Made by a program: the position numbers and the translations under genes. From the NCBI RefSeq assembly GCF_000621665.1, contig NZ_JHXQ01000001.1, forward strand, positions 248,001 through 312,000: a stretch of DNA of 64,000 nt, in the 5' to 3' direction. The DNA is from Allorhizobium undicola ORS 992 = ATCC 700741 (GTDB lineage Bacteria; Pseudomonadota; Alphaproteobacteria; Rhizobiales; Rhizobiaceae). Shown here piece after piece: positions 37,315-46,619 of the stretch (position 1 is the first letter of the stretch; the number at the start of each line of letters is the position of its first letter). The notes beneath the pieces were generated by a model, which ran no database searches, had not been told where the DNA came from, and worked only from the letters and a program-made list of their open reading frames with translations.

Positions 37315-37329
37315 TATCGGTATTCGATA
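37315..37329. promoter_or_regulatory. Candidate operator upstream of ldtR
   Basis: TATCG-GTATT-CGATA is an inverted repeat 61 bases before the ldtR ATG, in an AT-rich stretch. MarR-type proteins commonly bind such palindromes near their own promoter. Confidence 0.4.
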
Positions 37330-37390
37330 GTCTCACTCACAAGGCGGGGAAAAACAACAAACCGCCACCCAAACAGTGAGGCAATCAATC

Positions 37391-37903
37391 ATGACCAATA
37401 CCAGGATCAAGCCGCAAGTGCCTGCCCTTGACGCCGAGGAGCAGACCGTCCGTTCTCTCTACCTCGATTCCCTGCATCTGGTGGAGCGTCTGCATCGCCG
37501 CTTGCTCGATGTCATCAAGGATGAATTCGACCGTCAGGGCCGCAACGACGTCAACGCCGTGCAGGCGCTGCTGCTGTTCAATATCGGCAATTCGGAGCTG
37601 ACGGCTGGCGAGTTGCGCTCGCGCGGTTATTACCTCGGTTCGAATGTTTCCTATAACGTCAAGAAGCTCGTCGATCTCGGCTTTATCAACCATGCCCGCT
37701 CGCGTGTGGATCGCCGGTCGGTGCGAATCAGCCTGACGCCTGCCGGTCAGGAAATCGCCGAAACCGTCGCCCGGCTTTACGAACGCCATGTCGGCTCCAT
37801 TCAGAAAGTCGGCGGCATCGGACCGGACGAGTTCAACCAGATGAACAAGCTGCTTCAGCGTCTGGACCGGTTCTGGAACGACAGCATCATGTACCGCCTG
37901 TAA
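37391..37903 (+). CDS. ldtR: MarR/LdtR-type winged-helix transcriptional regulator
   Basis: 170 residues. Its layout is that of MarR proteins: an N-terminal dimer helix (about 25-50), then DVNAVQALLLFNIGNSELTA, where the wing-helix starts. GYYLGSNVSYNVKKLVDLGF near 78 is the recognition helix, RSRVDRRSVRISLTPAGQEI near 102 the wing, and a C-terminal dimer helix follows. The sequence matches the LdtR group, named for control of L,D-transpeptidase genes in Liberibacter and Sinorhizobium. The neighbouring L,D-transpeptidase fits that role. The ATG at 37391 is preferred over an upstream GTG. Confidence 0.87.
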   Translation: MTNTRIKPQVPALDAEEQTVRSLYLDSLHLVERLHRRLLDVIKDEFDRQGRNDVNAVQALLLFNIGNSELTAGELRSRGYYLGSNVSYNVKKLVDLGFINHARSRVDRRSVRISLTPAGQEIAETVARLYERHVGSIQKVGGIGPDEFNQMNKLLQRLDRFWNDSIMYRL

Positions 37904-38249
37904 CCGGCGGCGCCTTGCGCCAGACGGCATATCGCCTTTTGCACGCAAAGGGCGCCTGACCGGCTTGTCCTTACCCCAGGATGAAACGGGATCGCAAAAC
38001 GGCTTGCGGTCTGGATTTCTGCTTTCCCGGTGCGAAAAACCCGCGCTTCATCAAGCCATGCGCTGAAATCAACACAGTGTTGTGACCGAATGGCAACTGA
38101 CAAGCTTTGGCCATATTGCTATGGGAGCGCCAAGGATTAGAAATGACTGGAAATCCATGGCCGAAGGCTTATGTGCCCCTGTCATGGAAACGACCTGCGC
38201 GCGTTTGCGGGCAAACGGTCTGTCGGGTGAGCTGAGGGAAGAAGAAACG
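37904..38249. other. Intergenic region ldtR / L,D-transpeptidase
   Basis: 346 bases. The transpeptidase frame is open upstream to 38082, but this part codes for no signal-like or conserved sequence and I treat it as leader. CCTTTTGCACGCAAAGG at 37936-37952 is a small inverted repeat just after ldtR and may end its transcript. No operator copy of TATCG-N5-CGATA is seen here. Confidence 0.45.
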
Positions 38250-39578
38250 ATGGCGGAAAAAAACAATCAGGTTGCGGTTTCGCGCAGGGCCTTGTTGCGG
38301 GGTGCTGCCGGCCTTGGCATGGCATCGATCGCCGGTCAGGCTTTTGCGCAATCTGCCGTCGATGATCTGATCAATGCGCGCTCGCGCGGCAACTGGGACG
38401 ACCAGTTCGATGCGCAGACCTCGCGCGCTTCCGCCCAGGTGCTTTCCACCACGCCCATTCTCAGCCCCAATAATCTGCCCTATGTGCAACAGGCGGTTGC
38501 CTCCTACCAGCAGATCGTGGCAGCCGGTGGCTGGCCGATGGTCCAGCCGGGGGCCGCACCGCTTCGTCTTGGCGTCGTCGATCCCGCCGTACAGGTTTTG
38601 CGCCAGCGCCTGATGATTTCGGGCGATCTTGCGCGCGAAGCGGGCATGTCGAATTCCTTCGACACCTATGTCGATGGCGCGGTCAAGCGCTTTCAGGCCC
38701 GCCATGGCCTGCCCACCGATGGCCAGCTTGGCGAATATACGCTGAAGGCCATCAATGTACCGGCCGATGTGCGCCTCAACCAGCTCAACACCAATGTCGT
38801 GCGCCTGCAATCCATGTCGGGCGATCTCGGTCAGCGCTATGTCATGGTCAATGTTCCGGCCATGTATATCGAGGCCGTCGAAAACGACCGCGTGGCGCTG
38901 CGCACCAATGCGGTGGTTGGCCGTATCGACCGTCCCACGCATGTCATCAATTCCAAGATCTACGAAGTGATCCTCAACCCCTACTGGACGGCGCCGCGCT
39001 CGATTGTCGAAAAGGACATCGTGCCGCTGATGCGCAAGGATCCGACCTATCTGAAGCGCAACAATATCCGCCTGTTCGATGGCCGTGGTCAGGAAGTGGC
39101 GCCGGAAACCGTGGACTGGAACGCCCCCAAGGCGCCCAATCTGATGTTCCGTCAGGATCCGGGCAAGATCAACGCCATGGCATCCACCAAGATCAACTTC
39201 CACAACCCCAACAACGAATATCTGCACGATACGCCGCAGCAGGGCCTGTTCAACAAGCTGATGCGCTTCGAATCCTCCGGCTGTATGCGCGTGCAGAATG
39301 TGCGCGACCTGACGACCTGGTTGCTGAAGGATACCGCTGGCTGGCCGCGCCAGGAAATCGAGCGCGTCATTTCCACCCGCCAGAACAACGTGATCAAGCT
39401 GGCGCAGGAAGTGCCGGTCTATATCGTTTACATCACCGCATGGTCCACGCGCGATGGCGTGGTGCAGTTCCGCGATGACATCTACAAGCGCGACGGCGAT
39501 CAGCAACTGGCGCTGCAATCCAATATCGGCGTGGAGCCGGTGCAGGGCAGCATCGAGGATGACAACCTGCCGCGCTGA
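38250..39578 (+). CDS. ldtP: Tat-exported L,D-transpeptidase with peptidoglycan-binding domain
   Basis: 442 residues. VSRRALLRGAAGLGMAS near residue 10 is a twin-arginine signal, with cleavage near AQA/FAQ. A PG_binding_1 domain lies near 140-190 (VKRFQARHGLPTDGQLGEYT). The YkuD catalytic domain spans about 235-380, with HDTPQQGLFN and RFESSGCMRVQNVRDL carrying the catalytic His and Cys. Such enzymes make 3-3 crosslinks or attach proteins to peptidoglycan; in Brucella and relatives they anchor beta-barrel proteins. The ATG follows GAGGGAAGAAG. The ldtP symbol follows its pairing with LdtR. Confidence 0.88.
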   Translation: MAEKNNQVAVSRRALLRGAAGLGMASIAGQAFAQSAVDDLINARSRGNWDDQFDAQTSRASAQVLSTTPILSPNNLPYVQQAVASYQQIVAAGGWPMVQPGAAPLRLGVVDPAVQVLRQRLMISGDLAREAGMSNSFDTYVDGAVKRFQARHGLPTDGQLGEYTLKAINVPADVRLNQLNTNVVRLQSMSGDLGQRYVMVNVPAMYIEAVENDRVALRTNAVVGRIDRPTHVINSKIYEVILNPYWTAPRSIVEKDIVPLMRKDPTYLKRNNIRLFDGRGQEVAPETVDWNAPKAPNLMFRQDPGKINAMASTKINFHNPNNEYLHDTPQQGLFNKLMRFESSGCMRVQNVRDLTTWLLKDTAGWPRQEIERVISTRQNNVIKLAQEVPVYIVYITAWSTRDGVVQFRDDIYKRDGDQQLALQSNIGVEPVQGSIEDDNLPR

Positions 39579-39603
39579 CCCCTTGTCCATATGACCGTGA
39601 CAT

Positions 39604-39627
39604 TGGCCCGCCTGTGCGGGCCTTTTC
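39604..39627 (+). terminator. Terminator after the L,D-transpeptidase gene
   Basis: GGCCCG / CGGGCC stem with a six-base loop followed by TTTTC, 26 bases after the stop. Confidence 0.75.
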
Positions 39628-39861
39628 ATTTTCAAGACCGCCCCGGTGATCCACCGGGCCTTGCCTGCGTAGTTTGCATTGCAAATGTCGCGGCCCGTAT
39701 TGCCCTTGACGGCGCGGGGCGCTACAGGATGCAGCGAAAACAGATGGCCCGCTGGGGGCTGTCTTTTGGTCCTGCATCGCGTCGGTCATGGAAACCGCTT
39801 CACAGGTTTCTGGATGCGCTGTAAGACACCACGGCATCAACGCCTTCAGGAGATTGCGATC

Positions 39862-41151
39862 ATGTCCAACACCGAAGCTTTCTTTTCCCGCCCGCTGGCT
39901 GAGGCCGATCCCGAAATCTTTGGCGCGATCGAAAAGGAACTCGGTCGTCAACGCCATGAGATCGAGCTGATCGCCTCCGAAAACATCGTATCCCGCGCCG
40001 TTCTGGAAGCGCAGGGCTCGATCATGACCAACAAATATGCCGAAGGCTATCCGGGCAAGCGCTATTATGGCGGCTGTCAGTTTGTGGACATTGCCGAGGA
40101 ACTGGCCATCGAACGCGCCAAAAAGCTGTTCGGGGTGAACTTTGCCAACGTCCAGCCGAATTCCGGCTCGCAGATGAACCAGGCCGTGTTTCTCGCGCTG
40201 CTCCAGCCGGGCGACACCTTCATGGGTCTCGACCTGAATTCCGGGGGGCACCTGACCCACGGTTCGCCGGTCAACATGTCCGGCAAGTGGTTCAACGTCG
40301 TTTCCTACGGCGTGCGTGAGGAAGACCACCAGCTCGACATGGACGATATTGCCCGCAAGGCAGAGCAGTTCAAGCCCAAGCTCATCATTGCCGGCGGCAC
40401 CGCCTATTCCCGCATCTGGGACTGGAAGCGTTTCCGCGAAATCGCCGATTCCGTCGGCGCCTATCTCATGGTGGACATGGCCCACATTGCCGGTCTGGTT
40501 GCCGGTGGCCAGCATCCCTCGCCATTCCCGCACTGCCATGTGGCAACCACCACCACGCACAAGTCGCTGCGCGGCCCGCGTGGCGGCATGATCCTCACCA
40601 ATGACGAGGATCTGGCCAAGAAGTTCAACTCCGCCGTCTTCCCCGGCTTGCAGGGTGGCCCGCTGATGCATGTCATCGCCGCCAAGGCCGTGGCCTTTGG
40701 CGAAGCGCTGAAGCCGGAATTCAAGGATTATGCCGCGCAGATCGTCAAAAACGCCAAGACGCTGGCTGAAACGCTGAAGGCCGGTGGCCTCGACATCGTT
40801 TCCGGCGGCACGGACAACCACCTGATGCTGGTGGATCTGCGCAAGAAGAACGCCACCGGCAAGCGCGCCGAAGCAGCCCTTGGCCGCGCCTATATCACCT
40901 GCAACAAAAACGGCATTCCCTTCGATCCGGAAAAGCCCTTCGTCACCTCCGGCATCCGCCTCGGCACGCCAGCCGGTACGACGCGCGGTTTCAAGGAAGC
41001 TGAGTTTACCGAAATCGGCAATCTGATCGTCGAAGTTCTCGATGGCCTGAAGGTTGCCAATTCCGACGAGGGCAATGCCGCCGTGGAAGAGGCCGTGCGT
41101 GGCAAGGTGGTGACGTTGACCGACCGCTTCACCATGTATCCTTATATGTGA
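39862..41151 (+). CDS. glyA: Serine hydroxymethyltransferase GlyA
   Basis: 429 residues. It interconverts serine and glycine with tetrahydrofolate, feeding one-carbon units. [20 protein letters not shown] near 35 binds substrate and cofactor, [13 protein letters not shown] near 200 holds PLP-site residues, and [16 protein letters not shown] near 228 has the Schiff-base Lys. The ATG at 39862 follows CAGGAG. An upstream open frame carries no conserved sequence. TTTGCATTGCAAA at 39672-39684 is an upstream palindrome of unknown meaning. It is followed after 17 bases by nrdR. Confidence 0.96.
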   Translation: MSNTEAFFSRPLAEADPEIFGAIEKELGRQRHEIELIASENIVSRAVLEAQGSIMTNKYAEGYPGKRYYGGCQFVDIAEELAIERAKKLFGVNFANVQPNSGSQMNQAVFLALLQPGDTFMGLDLNSGGHLTHGSPVNMSGKWFNVVSYGVREEDHQLDMDDIARKAEQFKPKLIIAGGTAYSRIWDWKRFREIADSVGAYLMVDMAHIAGLVAGGQHPSPFPHCHVATTTTHKSLRGPRGGMILTNDEDLAKKFNSAVFPGLQGGPLMHVIAAKAVAFGEALKPEFKDYAAQIVKNAKTLAETLKAGGLDIVSGGTDNHLMLVDLRKKNATGKRAEAALGRAYITCNKNGIPFDPEKPFVTSGIRLGTPAGTTRGFKEAEFTEIGNLIVEVLDGLKVANSDEGNAAVEEAVRGKVVTLTDRFTMYPYM

Positions 41152-41168
41152 TTGGCTGACGGTTCCCG

Positions 41169-41645
41169 ATGCGCTGCCCCTTTTGTGGTTCGGACGATAC
41201 GCAGGTGAAGGATTCGCGCCCGGCGGAGGATAATACCTCCATCCGCCGGCGGCGGATTTGCCCGGATTGCGGCGGGCGTTTCACGACCTTCGAACGGGTG
41301 CAGCTTCGGGAACTGACGGTCCTTAAAAAGACCGGGCGGAAAGTGCCCTTCAATCGCGACAAGCTGGTGCGGTCATTCGAGATCGCGCTGCGCAAACGTC
41401 CCGTGGATCGCGACCGGATCGAGCGGGCCGTCTCCGGCATCGTGCGGCGGCTGGAAAGCTCCGGCGAAACGGAAATCTCTTCCGAACAGATCGGCCTTCA
41501 GGTGCTGGAAGCGCTGAAGAGCCTGGATGACGTGGCCTTCGTGCGCTACGCTTCCGTTTACCGCGACTTTTCCCATGCCGAGGATTTCGAACAGGTCATC
41601 AGCGAGATCACGGCGAAAATTTCCCGCGATAGCGACATGGAATAG
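41169..41645 (+). CDS. nrdR: Transcriptional repressor NrdR
   Basis: 158 residues. A zinc ribbon [17 protein letters not shown] and CPDCGGRF (1-36) binds NrdR boxes of ribonucleotide reductase genes. An ATP-cone domain (about 48-138) starts with [20 protein letters not shown] and senses ATP/dATP. It sits between glyA and ribD with small gaps (17 and 3 bases), the order common in alphaproteobacteria. No nrd genes are in the window. Confidence 0.95.
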   Translation: MRCPFCGSDDTQVKDSRPAEDNTSIRRRRICPDCGGRFTTFERVQLRELTVLKKTGRKVPFNRDKLVRSFEIALRKRPVDRDRIERAVSGIVRRLESSGETEISSEQIGLQVLEALKSLDDVAFVRYASVYRDFSHAEDFEQVISEITAKISRDSDME

Positions 41646-41648
41646 ACG

Positions 41649-42746
41649 ATGCCGGACAAGGCCGACGATCGTTCTTTCATGGCCGCGGCCATTCGCGTCG
41701 CCCGCCGTCATCTTGGCCAGACCTCCACAAATCCATCCGTTGGCTGCGTCATCGTTCAGCAGGGCAGAATTGTTGCAGAGGCCGTGACGGCAATAGGCGG
41801 GCGTCCCCATGCCGAGCGGCAGGCGCTGGCGCTGGCGGGAGAAAAGGCGCGCGGCGCCACCGCCTATGTCACGCTGGAACCCTGTTCCCATCACGGCAAG
41901 ACGCCGCCCTGCGCCGATGCGCTGATTGCGGCAGGCATTGCCCGCGTGGTGGTGGCGGTGGACGATCCCGATCCCCGCGTCAGTGGCCGTGGCTATGCCA
42001 TGCTGCGGCAGGCCGGTATTGCGGTTGAAACGGGCCTGCTTGCCGGGCAGGCCAGACGCGACCTTGCGCCCTACCTCATGCGCCACATTCAAGGGCGCGC
42101 CCATGTTACCGTGAAACTTGCGGTTTCAGCCGATGGCATGATTGGAAAAATCGGGGCAGGGCAGGTTGCCATTACCGGTCCCATTTCCCGCAGTCAGGTG
42201 CAGATGCTGCGGGCCGAAACAGATGCGATCCTTGTCGGCATCGGCACGGCGCGGGTGGACGATCCGGCCCTTACCGTTCGCCTCAAGGGCGCGGAGCAGC
42301 GTTCGCCCCTGCGCATCGTGCTGGATCGCCGCTTCGAACTGCCGCTGACTTCACATCTTGCAAGAACGGCCGGGCAGGTTGCAACGCTCTGCGTTTCCTG
42401 CTGTCATGACACGTCGGAGAATGACGGCACAATGCGCCTGCGCCGGGAAGCCCTTTCGGCGCTGGGGGTCGAAACGCTGATCCTGCCGGATCTGTCTGCC
42501 CTTCTGGCGCATCTGGCCGGGCGCGGTCTGTCCTCGCTGCTGGTTGAGGGCGGGGCCGCGGTCGTCCGGTCATTTCTGGAGGCGGGATTGGTGGATCGCA
42601 TCCAGCTTTATGAGGGGCAGACTGTGATCGGTGCGCAAGGGGTTGCGTCTGCCCTCACACGGGCCAATATACCTCAAACTTTCAAGCTTTTGCGACAGGC
42701 CCGCTTCGGCGCTGACCTGTTCTTCGAATATGAACGGGATTTCTGA
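41649..42746 (+). CDS. ribD: Bifunctional riboflavin biosynthesis protein RibD
   Basis: 365 residues. The N-terminal deaminase domain (about 8-145) has the zinc motif HAERQ near 53 and PCSHHGKTPPC near 78. The C-terminal reductase domain (about 150-360) has KLAVSADGMIGKI and SLLVEGGAAVVRSFLEAGLV. It converts diaminohydroxyphosphoribosylaminopyrimidine to the reduced ribitylaminopyrimidine phosphate. It follows nrdR by three bases, and its stop shares one base with the ribE ATG. Confidence 0.95.
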   Translation: MPDKADDRSFMAAAIRVARRHLGQTSTNPSVGCVIVQQGRIVAEAVTAIGGRPHAERQALALAGEKARGATAYVTLEPCSHHGKTPPCADALIAAGIARVVVAVDDPDPRVSGRGYAMLRQAGIAVETGLLAGQARRDLAPYLMRHIQGRAHVTVKLAVSADGMIGKIGAGQVAITGPISRSQVQMLRAETDAILVGIGTARVDDPALTVRLKGAEQRSPLRIVLDRRFELPLTSHLARTAGQVATLCVSCCHDTSENDGTMRLRREALSALGVETLILPDLSALLAHLAGRGLSSLLVEGGAAVVRSFLEAGLVDRIQLYEGQTVIGAQGVASALTRANIPQTFKLLRQARFGADLFFEYERDF

Positions 42747-43366
42747 TGTTTACAGGCATAATCACCGATGTCGGCACGGTTGAGGCCGTTACCCCCTTGA
42801 AGGAAGGCGTGCGTTTGCGCATTGCCACGCATTACGATCCCGCCAGCATCGATCTTGGTGCCTCCATTGCCCATGCCGGTGTTTGCCTGACTGTGACTGC
42901 CAAGGGGCAGGAGGGCTCCAACAGCCGCTGGTACGAGGTGGAGGCGTGGGAAGAAGCGTTGCGCCTGACGACCATCGGCGGATGGGCGGCGGGACGTCGC
43001 GTCAATCTGGAGCGTTCGCTGAAAATCGGTGACGAATTGGGTGGTCACATCGTCTCGGGCCATGTGGATGGCATGGCGACGATCCTTTCGGTCAAGCCGG
43101 AGGGTGACGCTACCCGCTTCACGCTGCGGGTGCCGGAGCATCTGGCGCGTTTCGTGGCGCCCAAGGGCTCTGTGGCGCTGGATGGCACGTCTTTGACCGT
43201 CAACGCCGTCAATGGCTGTGATTTCGACATTCTGCTGATCCGCCATACGCTGGACGTGACCACCTGGGGCGAGCGGCAGGCTGGCGATGCTGTGAATTTC
43301 GAGGTGGATACCATGGCGCGCTATGCAGCGCGGCTTGCGGAATTTCCGCGCGTGGTTGCCGGGTGA
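42746..43366 (+). CDS. ribE: Riboflavin synthase alpha chain
   Basis: 206 residues. It dismutates two lumazines to riboflavin and ribitylaminopyrimidine. Two similar barrels are seen: the first begins MFTGIITDVGTVEAV with ASIAHAGVCLTVTA, the second near 100 has LGGHIVSGHVDGMATI and GSVALDGTSLTVN. Both halves are complete. Its start overlaps the ribD stop by one base. A leftward small secreted-protein gene separates it from ribH. Confidence 0.95.
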   Translation: MFTGIITDVGTVEAVTPLKEGVRLRIATHYDPASIDLGASIAHAGVCLTVTAKGQEGSNSRWYEVEAWEEALRLTTIGGWAAGRRVNLERSLKIGDELGGHIVSGHVDGMATILSVKPEGDATRFTLRVPEHLARFVAPKGSVALDGTSLTVNAVNGCDFDILLIRHTLDVTTWGERQAGDAVNFEVDTMARYAARLAEFPRVVAG

Positions 43367-43432
43367 AGGGAAATAGCTTCCGGCGCGCTTGCAAGGGCTC
43401 TCCCCGTGAAAGTCTTCGCGGGGAGCGATCCG

Positions 43433-43780
43433 TCAGATGTGGTAGAAGGTTATTGCCCCGTCTTCGCTGGCGCTGGCGGCAACGATGTTGGTGACATCCA
43501 CATTCTGCGCCTCTATCTGCATCATCAGCCGCGGATTGGCGATGATGGAGGCTTGCAGATGGCGCGCTTCCGGCGCGTGCGGATCAAGCGTGGAAAAGCC
43601 CGCTGCCGCCGCACCTTCCGGGCCGCGCACCGGCACCATGTTGAAGCGCTTCAGGCTGAGGCTGCTGACCGGGGTGCCATTGTTTTCATCGATCTGGGCG
43701 TCGCTTGCAGCAAGGGCCTCGCCGCCAAAGGCTACGGCGGCAAGGGTGGAGGCGCTCAGGATATGTCCGAAACGGTTCAT
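43433..43780 (-). CDS. Small secreted protein of unknown function
   Basis: 115 residues from the ATG at 43780, which follows AGGAG. MNRFGHILSASTLAAVAFGG with cleavage after ALAA is a clear signal peptide. The mature part of about 90 residues is acidic, has no cysteine, and includes VSSLSLKRFNMVPVRGPEG and ASIIANPRLMMQIEAQNVDV. I recognise no family. It lies antisense to and inside the riboflavin cluster, between ribE and ribH, which is unusual for an otherwise collinear group. Confidence 0.7.
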   Translation of the reverse strand: MNRFGHILSASTLAAVAFGGEALAASDAQIDENNGTPVSSLSLKRFNMVPVRGPEGAAAAGFSTLDPHAPEARHLQASIIANPRLMMQIEAQNVDVTNIVAASASEDGAITFYHI

Positions 43781-44220
43781 CGCATTTCTCCTGTTCAACG
43801 ATGACGGCGGCATTTCGCCGCTGCCTGTTGAATGTGGCGCCAAACCTCAGTCTTTTCCAGTGGTCGAGGGTGGTGCTTGCGGTTACAAATTGTTCACGTT
43901 CATCATCATCAAAACGCCCATTTTCGCGCGCGCGAATATAAGCGGCGCCAATGCGTTTTCTGGTGATAAAAAACGATATATAACATATAGTTAAGTGGGG
44001 ACGGCAGGGTTTTTCCTGGGTGGAAATGGCGTATCCGCAGTCTCTTGAAACGGCAAGCGGGAACGCAAACATGGCTTCACGATTTTGTGTCACGCTTGCG
44101 CTGCGCCCGTCGCATCCGGGGCTTTTGCGGGAAAAACACTTGCCATTCGCCGCAGGGCGTGGTTTGACCGCCCATCCAAATCATCGAAATCATCCTCATT
44201 CCGTTCCGGGGTAATCGCCT
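43781..44220. other. Intergenic region upstream of ribH
   Basis: 440 bases. From 43900 to 43990 it is AT-rich (ATATAACATATAGTTAAG at 43976) and looks like a promoter zone for ribH-nusB, for the leftward small gene, or for both. Open frames here have no ribosome site. I see no FMN-riboswitch signature. Confidence 0.5.
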
Positions 44221-44679
44221 ATGGCTGAACTGTCTTCCGCGCCACATCTTCTCATCGTCGAGGCGCGCTTCTATGACGACATGGCGGATGCTCTTCTGGA
44301 AGGTGCAACGGCTGCGCTGGATGAAGCGGGCGCAAGCTATGACGTCATCACCGTGCCGGGTGCGCTGGAAATTCCTGCCGCCATTGCCATGGCGCTGGAC
44401 GGGGCGGATAATGGCGGCATTCTTTATGACGGCTTCGTGGCGCTTGGCATGGTCATTCGCGGTGAAACCTATCATTTCGATATTGTGGCGAATGAATCCT
44501 CGCGTGCCTTGATGGACTTGTCCGTGTCGGAATCGCTGCCGATCGGCAACGGTATCCTGACCGTCGAGAACGACGAGCAGGCCTGGGCGCGCGTCAAGCG
44601 TACGGACAAGGACAAGGGTGGTTTTGCGGCACGCGCCGCGCTGACGATGATTGCCCTCAAGCAGAAATTCGGTGGCTGA
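44221..44679 (+). CDS. ribH1: 6,7-dimethyl-8-ribityllumazine synthase (RibH1 type)
   Basis: 152 residues. It condenses ribityl-aminopyrimidine with dihydroxybutanone phosphate. [18 protein letters not shown] at the N-terminus, [16 protein letters not shown] near 45 and [19 protein letters not shown] near 80, with the catalytic His region, are family hallmarks. Brucella has a second lumazine synthase (RibH2) elsewhere; the position next to nusB identifies this as the RibH1 type. It precedes nusB by four bases. Confidence 0.93.
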   Translation: MAELSSAPHLLIVEARFYDDMADALLEGATAALDEAGASYDVITVPGALEIPAAIAMALDGADNGGILYDGFVALGMVIRGETYHFDIVANESSRALMDLSVSESLPIGNGILTVENDEQAWARVKRTDKDKGGFAARAALTMIALKQKFGG

Positions 44680-44683
44680 CAGC

Positions 44684-45166
44684 ATGACCTCTGAAACGAA
44701 TACCCCGCAGATCAAGACCGCCAACCAGCGCGGCGCCGCCCGCCTTGCCGCCGTGCAGGCCCTTTACCAGATGGATATTGGCGGAAGCGGCGTGCTGGAG
44801 GTCGTGGCTGAATACGAGGCCCATCGCCTTGGCCAGGAAATGGATGGCGACACCTATCTCAAGGCGGATGCCTCGTGGTTCCGCTCTATCGTATCGGGCG
44901 TGGTGCGCGATCAGACCAGGATCGATCCGTTGATTCGCTCGGCGCTTCAGGATGACTGGTCGCTCTCGCGCATCGACAGCACGGTGCGCGCCATTCTGCG
45001 GGCCGGAACCTTTGAGATTCTGGAGCGCAAGGATGTTCCGGTGGCGGTTATCGTCACGGAATATGTCGAGATTGCCCAGGCATTCTTTTCGGAAGACGAA
45101 CCGAAGCTGGTGAATGCCGTTCTCGACCGGATTGCCAAGCAGGTTCGCGCCGCGCCGAAGTCCTGA
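44684..45166 (+). CDS. nusB: Transcription antitermination factor NusB
   Basis: 160 residues, all helical. [20 protein letters not shown] near 15 is the boxA-RNA-binding N-terminal block. [20 protein letters not shown] near 105 and [20 protein letters not shown] near 127 are the C-terminal family blocks. With NusE it supports rRNA antitermination. The ATG at 44684 is four bases after the ribH stop; the pairing ribH-nusB is widespread. Confidence 0.95.
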   Translation: MTSETNTPQIKTANQRGAARLAAVQALYQMDIGGSGVLEVVAEYEAHRLGQEMDGDTYLKADASWFRSIVSGVVRDQTRIDPLIRSALQDDWSLSRIDSTVRAILRAGTFEILERKDVPVAVIVTEYVEIAQAFFSEDEPKLVNAVLDRIAKQVRAAPKS

Positions 45167-45197
45167 CCGAAGCCCTGAAATCGGGAAAGACCGACCC

Positions 45198-46412
45198 ATG
45201 GATGCGCCTGCCGGACTTGAAACACAATTGCGATCCGCAAAGCGCAACATCGCCCTTCTCACGGCGGCACAGGCCATTCTAGGTTCCGTTGGACCGCTAT
45301 GCTTTTCGGTGGGCGGGCTTGCTGGCTATCAGTTGCTGGGAAGCGACAAGACATTGGCGACGGCACCGCTGACGGGTTTCAATCTCGGCGTGGCGCTGGG
45401 TGCCGTGGCAGTGGCGGTTTCGGCGCGTTTCCTTGGGCGCAAGGCGGGTTTCATTCTCGGCGCCTCCCTTGCCGCACTGGGTGGCCTTCTGGCGGCGCTG
45501 GCTCTTTTCCGTCAGGATTTTTGGATGTTTGCCATGGGGCTGCTGCTGATTGGCGTCTCCAGCGGTTTCACGCAGAAAATCCGTTTCGCCGCCGCCGATG
45601 CATCGCCAAGCTTTTACAAGCCGAAAGCCATTTCCTGGATCCTGGCGGGTGGCATTGTCTCGGCCATTGTCGGGCCGCAACTTGCCATCTGGCTGAAGAC
45701 GAGCTTCGAGCCGGTGCTGTTTGCCGGTAGCTTCATCGGCCTTGTGCCGCTGGCGCTGGCGGCGGCCATCATTCTGGGCTTTCTCAAGCTGCCAAAACTC
45801 AATCAGACCAGCGAAACGGCAAAGAGCGCCCGGCCGCTTTCGCAAATCGTGCTGACCCGCAAATTCCTCACGGGCATGATTTGCGGCATTTCCACCTACG
45901 CCCTCATGACCTTCATGATGACGGGCGCGCCGCTGGCCATGGTGATCGGCTGTGGCTTTTCGTCCGAACTGGCAACGCTTGGCATCCAGTGGCATGTGAT
46001 TGCCATGTTTGCCCCGAGTTTTTTCACGGGAATGCTCATTTCGCGTTTCGGCGCGGAAAAGGTTGTCGCCATTGGGCTGGTCATTCTCATGGCCTGCGCG
46101 GTGGTGGCCCATGCGGGTATTGAATTGTGGAATTTCTGGGCGGCGCTGGTGCTGCTTGGCTGCGGCTGGAATTTCGGCTTTATCGGCGCAACCTCCATTG
46201 TCGCCTCCAGCTATCAGCCAAGCGAGGCCGACAAGGTGCAGGGCTTTCACGATATTTTCCTGTTCGCCACCGTTGCCCTGTCGTCTTTTTCCTCCGGCCG
46301 GATTTTTACCGTCTATGGCTGGTCGGTCATGAACCTGCTGGTCTGGCCGGTCACGCTTGTTTGCCTGGTGCTGATTATCTTGCAGCTTCGCGCGCAAAAG
46401 CGGGCAGTTTAA
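45198..46412 (+). CDS. MFS transporter
   Basis: 404 residues with about twelve membrane segments. GAVAVAVSARFLGRKAGFIL near 68 carries the RxxGR-like loop between segments 2 and 3 of the major facilitator superfamily. MLISRFGAEKVVAIGLVI near 280 is the equivalent in the second half. The substrate is unknown. The ATG at 45198 lies 31 bases after nusB with a weak GGGAAAGA ribosome site, so it may be co-transcribed with ribH-nusB. Confidence 0.85.
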   Translation: MDAPAGLETQLRSAKRNIALLTAAQAILGSVGPLCFSVGGLAGYQLLGSDKTLATAPLTGFNLGVALGAVAVAVSARFLGRKAGFILGASLAALGGLLAALALFRQDFWMFAMGLLLIGVSSGFTQKIRFAAADASPSFYKPKAISWILAGGIVSAIVGPQLAIWLKTSFEPVLFAGSFIGLVPLALAAAIILGFLKLPKLNQTSETAKSARPLSQIVLTRKFLTGMICGISTYALMTFMMTGAPLAMVIGCGFSSELATLGIQWHVIAMFAPSFFTGMLISRFGAEKVVAIGLVILMACAVVAHAGIELWNFWAALVLLGCGWNFGFIGATSIVASSYQPSEADKVQGFHDIFLFATVALSSFSSGRIFTVYGWSVMNLLVWPVTLVCLVLIILQLRAQKRAV

Positions 46413-46619
46413 ACCCATTTTCCTCCCGGCCGGTTCCGCCTGGAATGTCGTCAGGGTAATAATTTCTCAACCTTTCCTCAATCGCTTGACGCCGCCCTTC
46501 AACAAGGCGCAGTCTGCCGCCATGCGCTTTGGAGGAGGCGCATGGCTTTGATCTGGCGCATGTCGCTTGCGGTCTTTGCGCGAGAAAATGGGCAAGGCCT
46601 ATTTCAGAGGGAGAGAGGA

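Noticed and set aside
39679-39861. N-terminal extension of GlyA
   Set aside because: The frame is open, but the family start is at 39862 with CAGGAG upstream, and the extension lacks conserved sequence.
44020-44214. Small gene before ribH
   Set aside because: A 64-codon frame with no ribosome site and a His/Pro-rich translation typical of chance frames.
43781-44220. FMN riboswitch upstream of ribH
   Set aside because: The conserved FMN-aptamer blocks are absent; the region is an AT-rich promoter zone.
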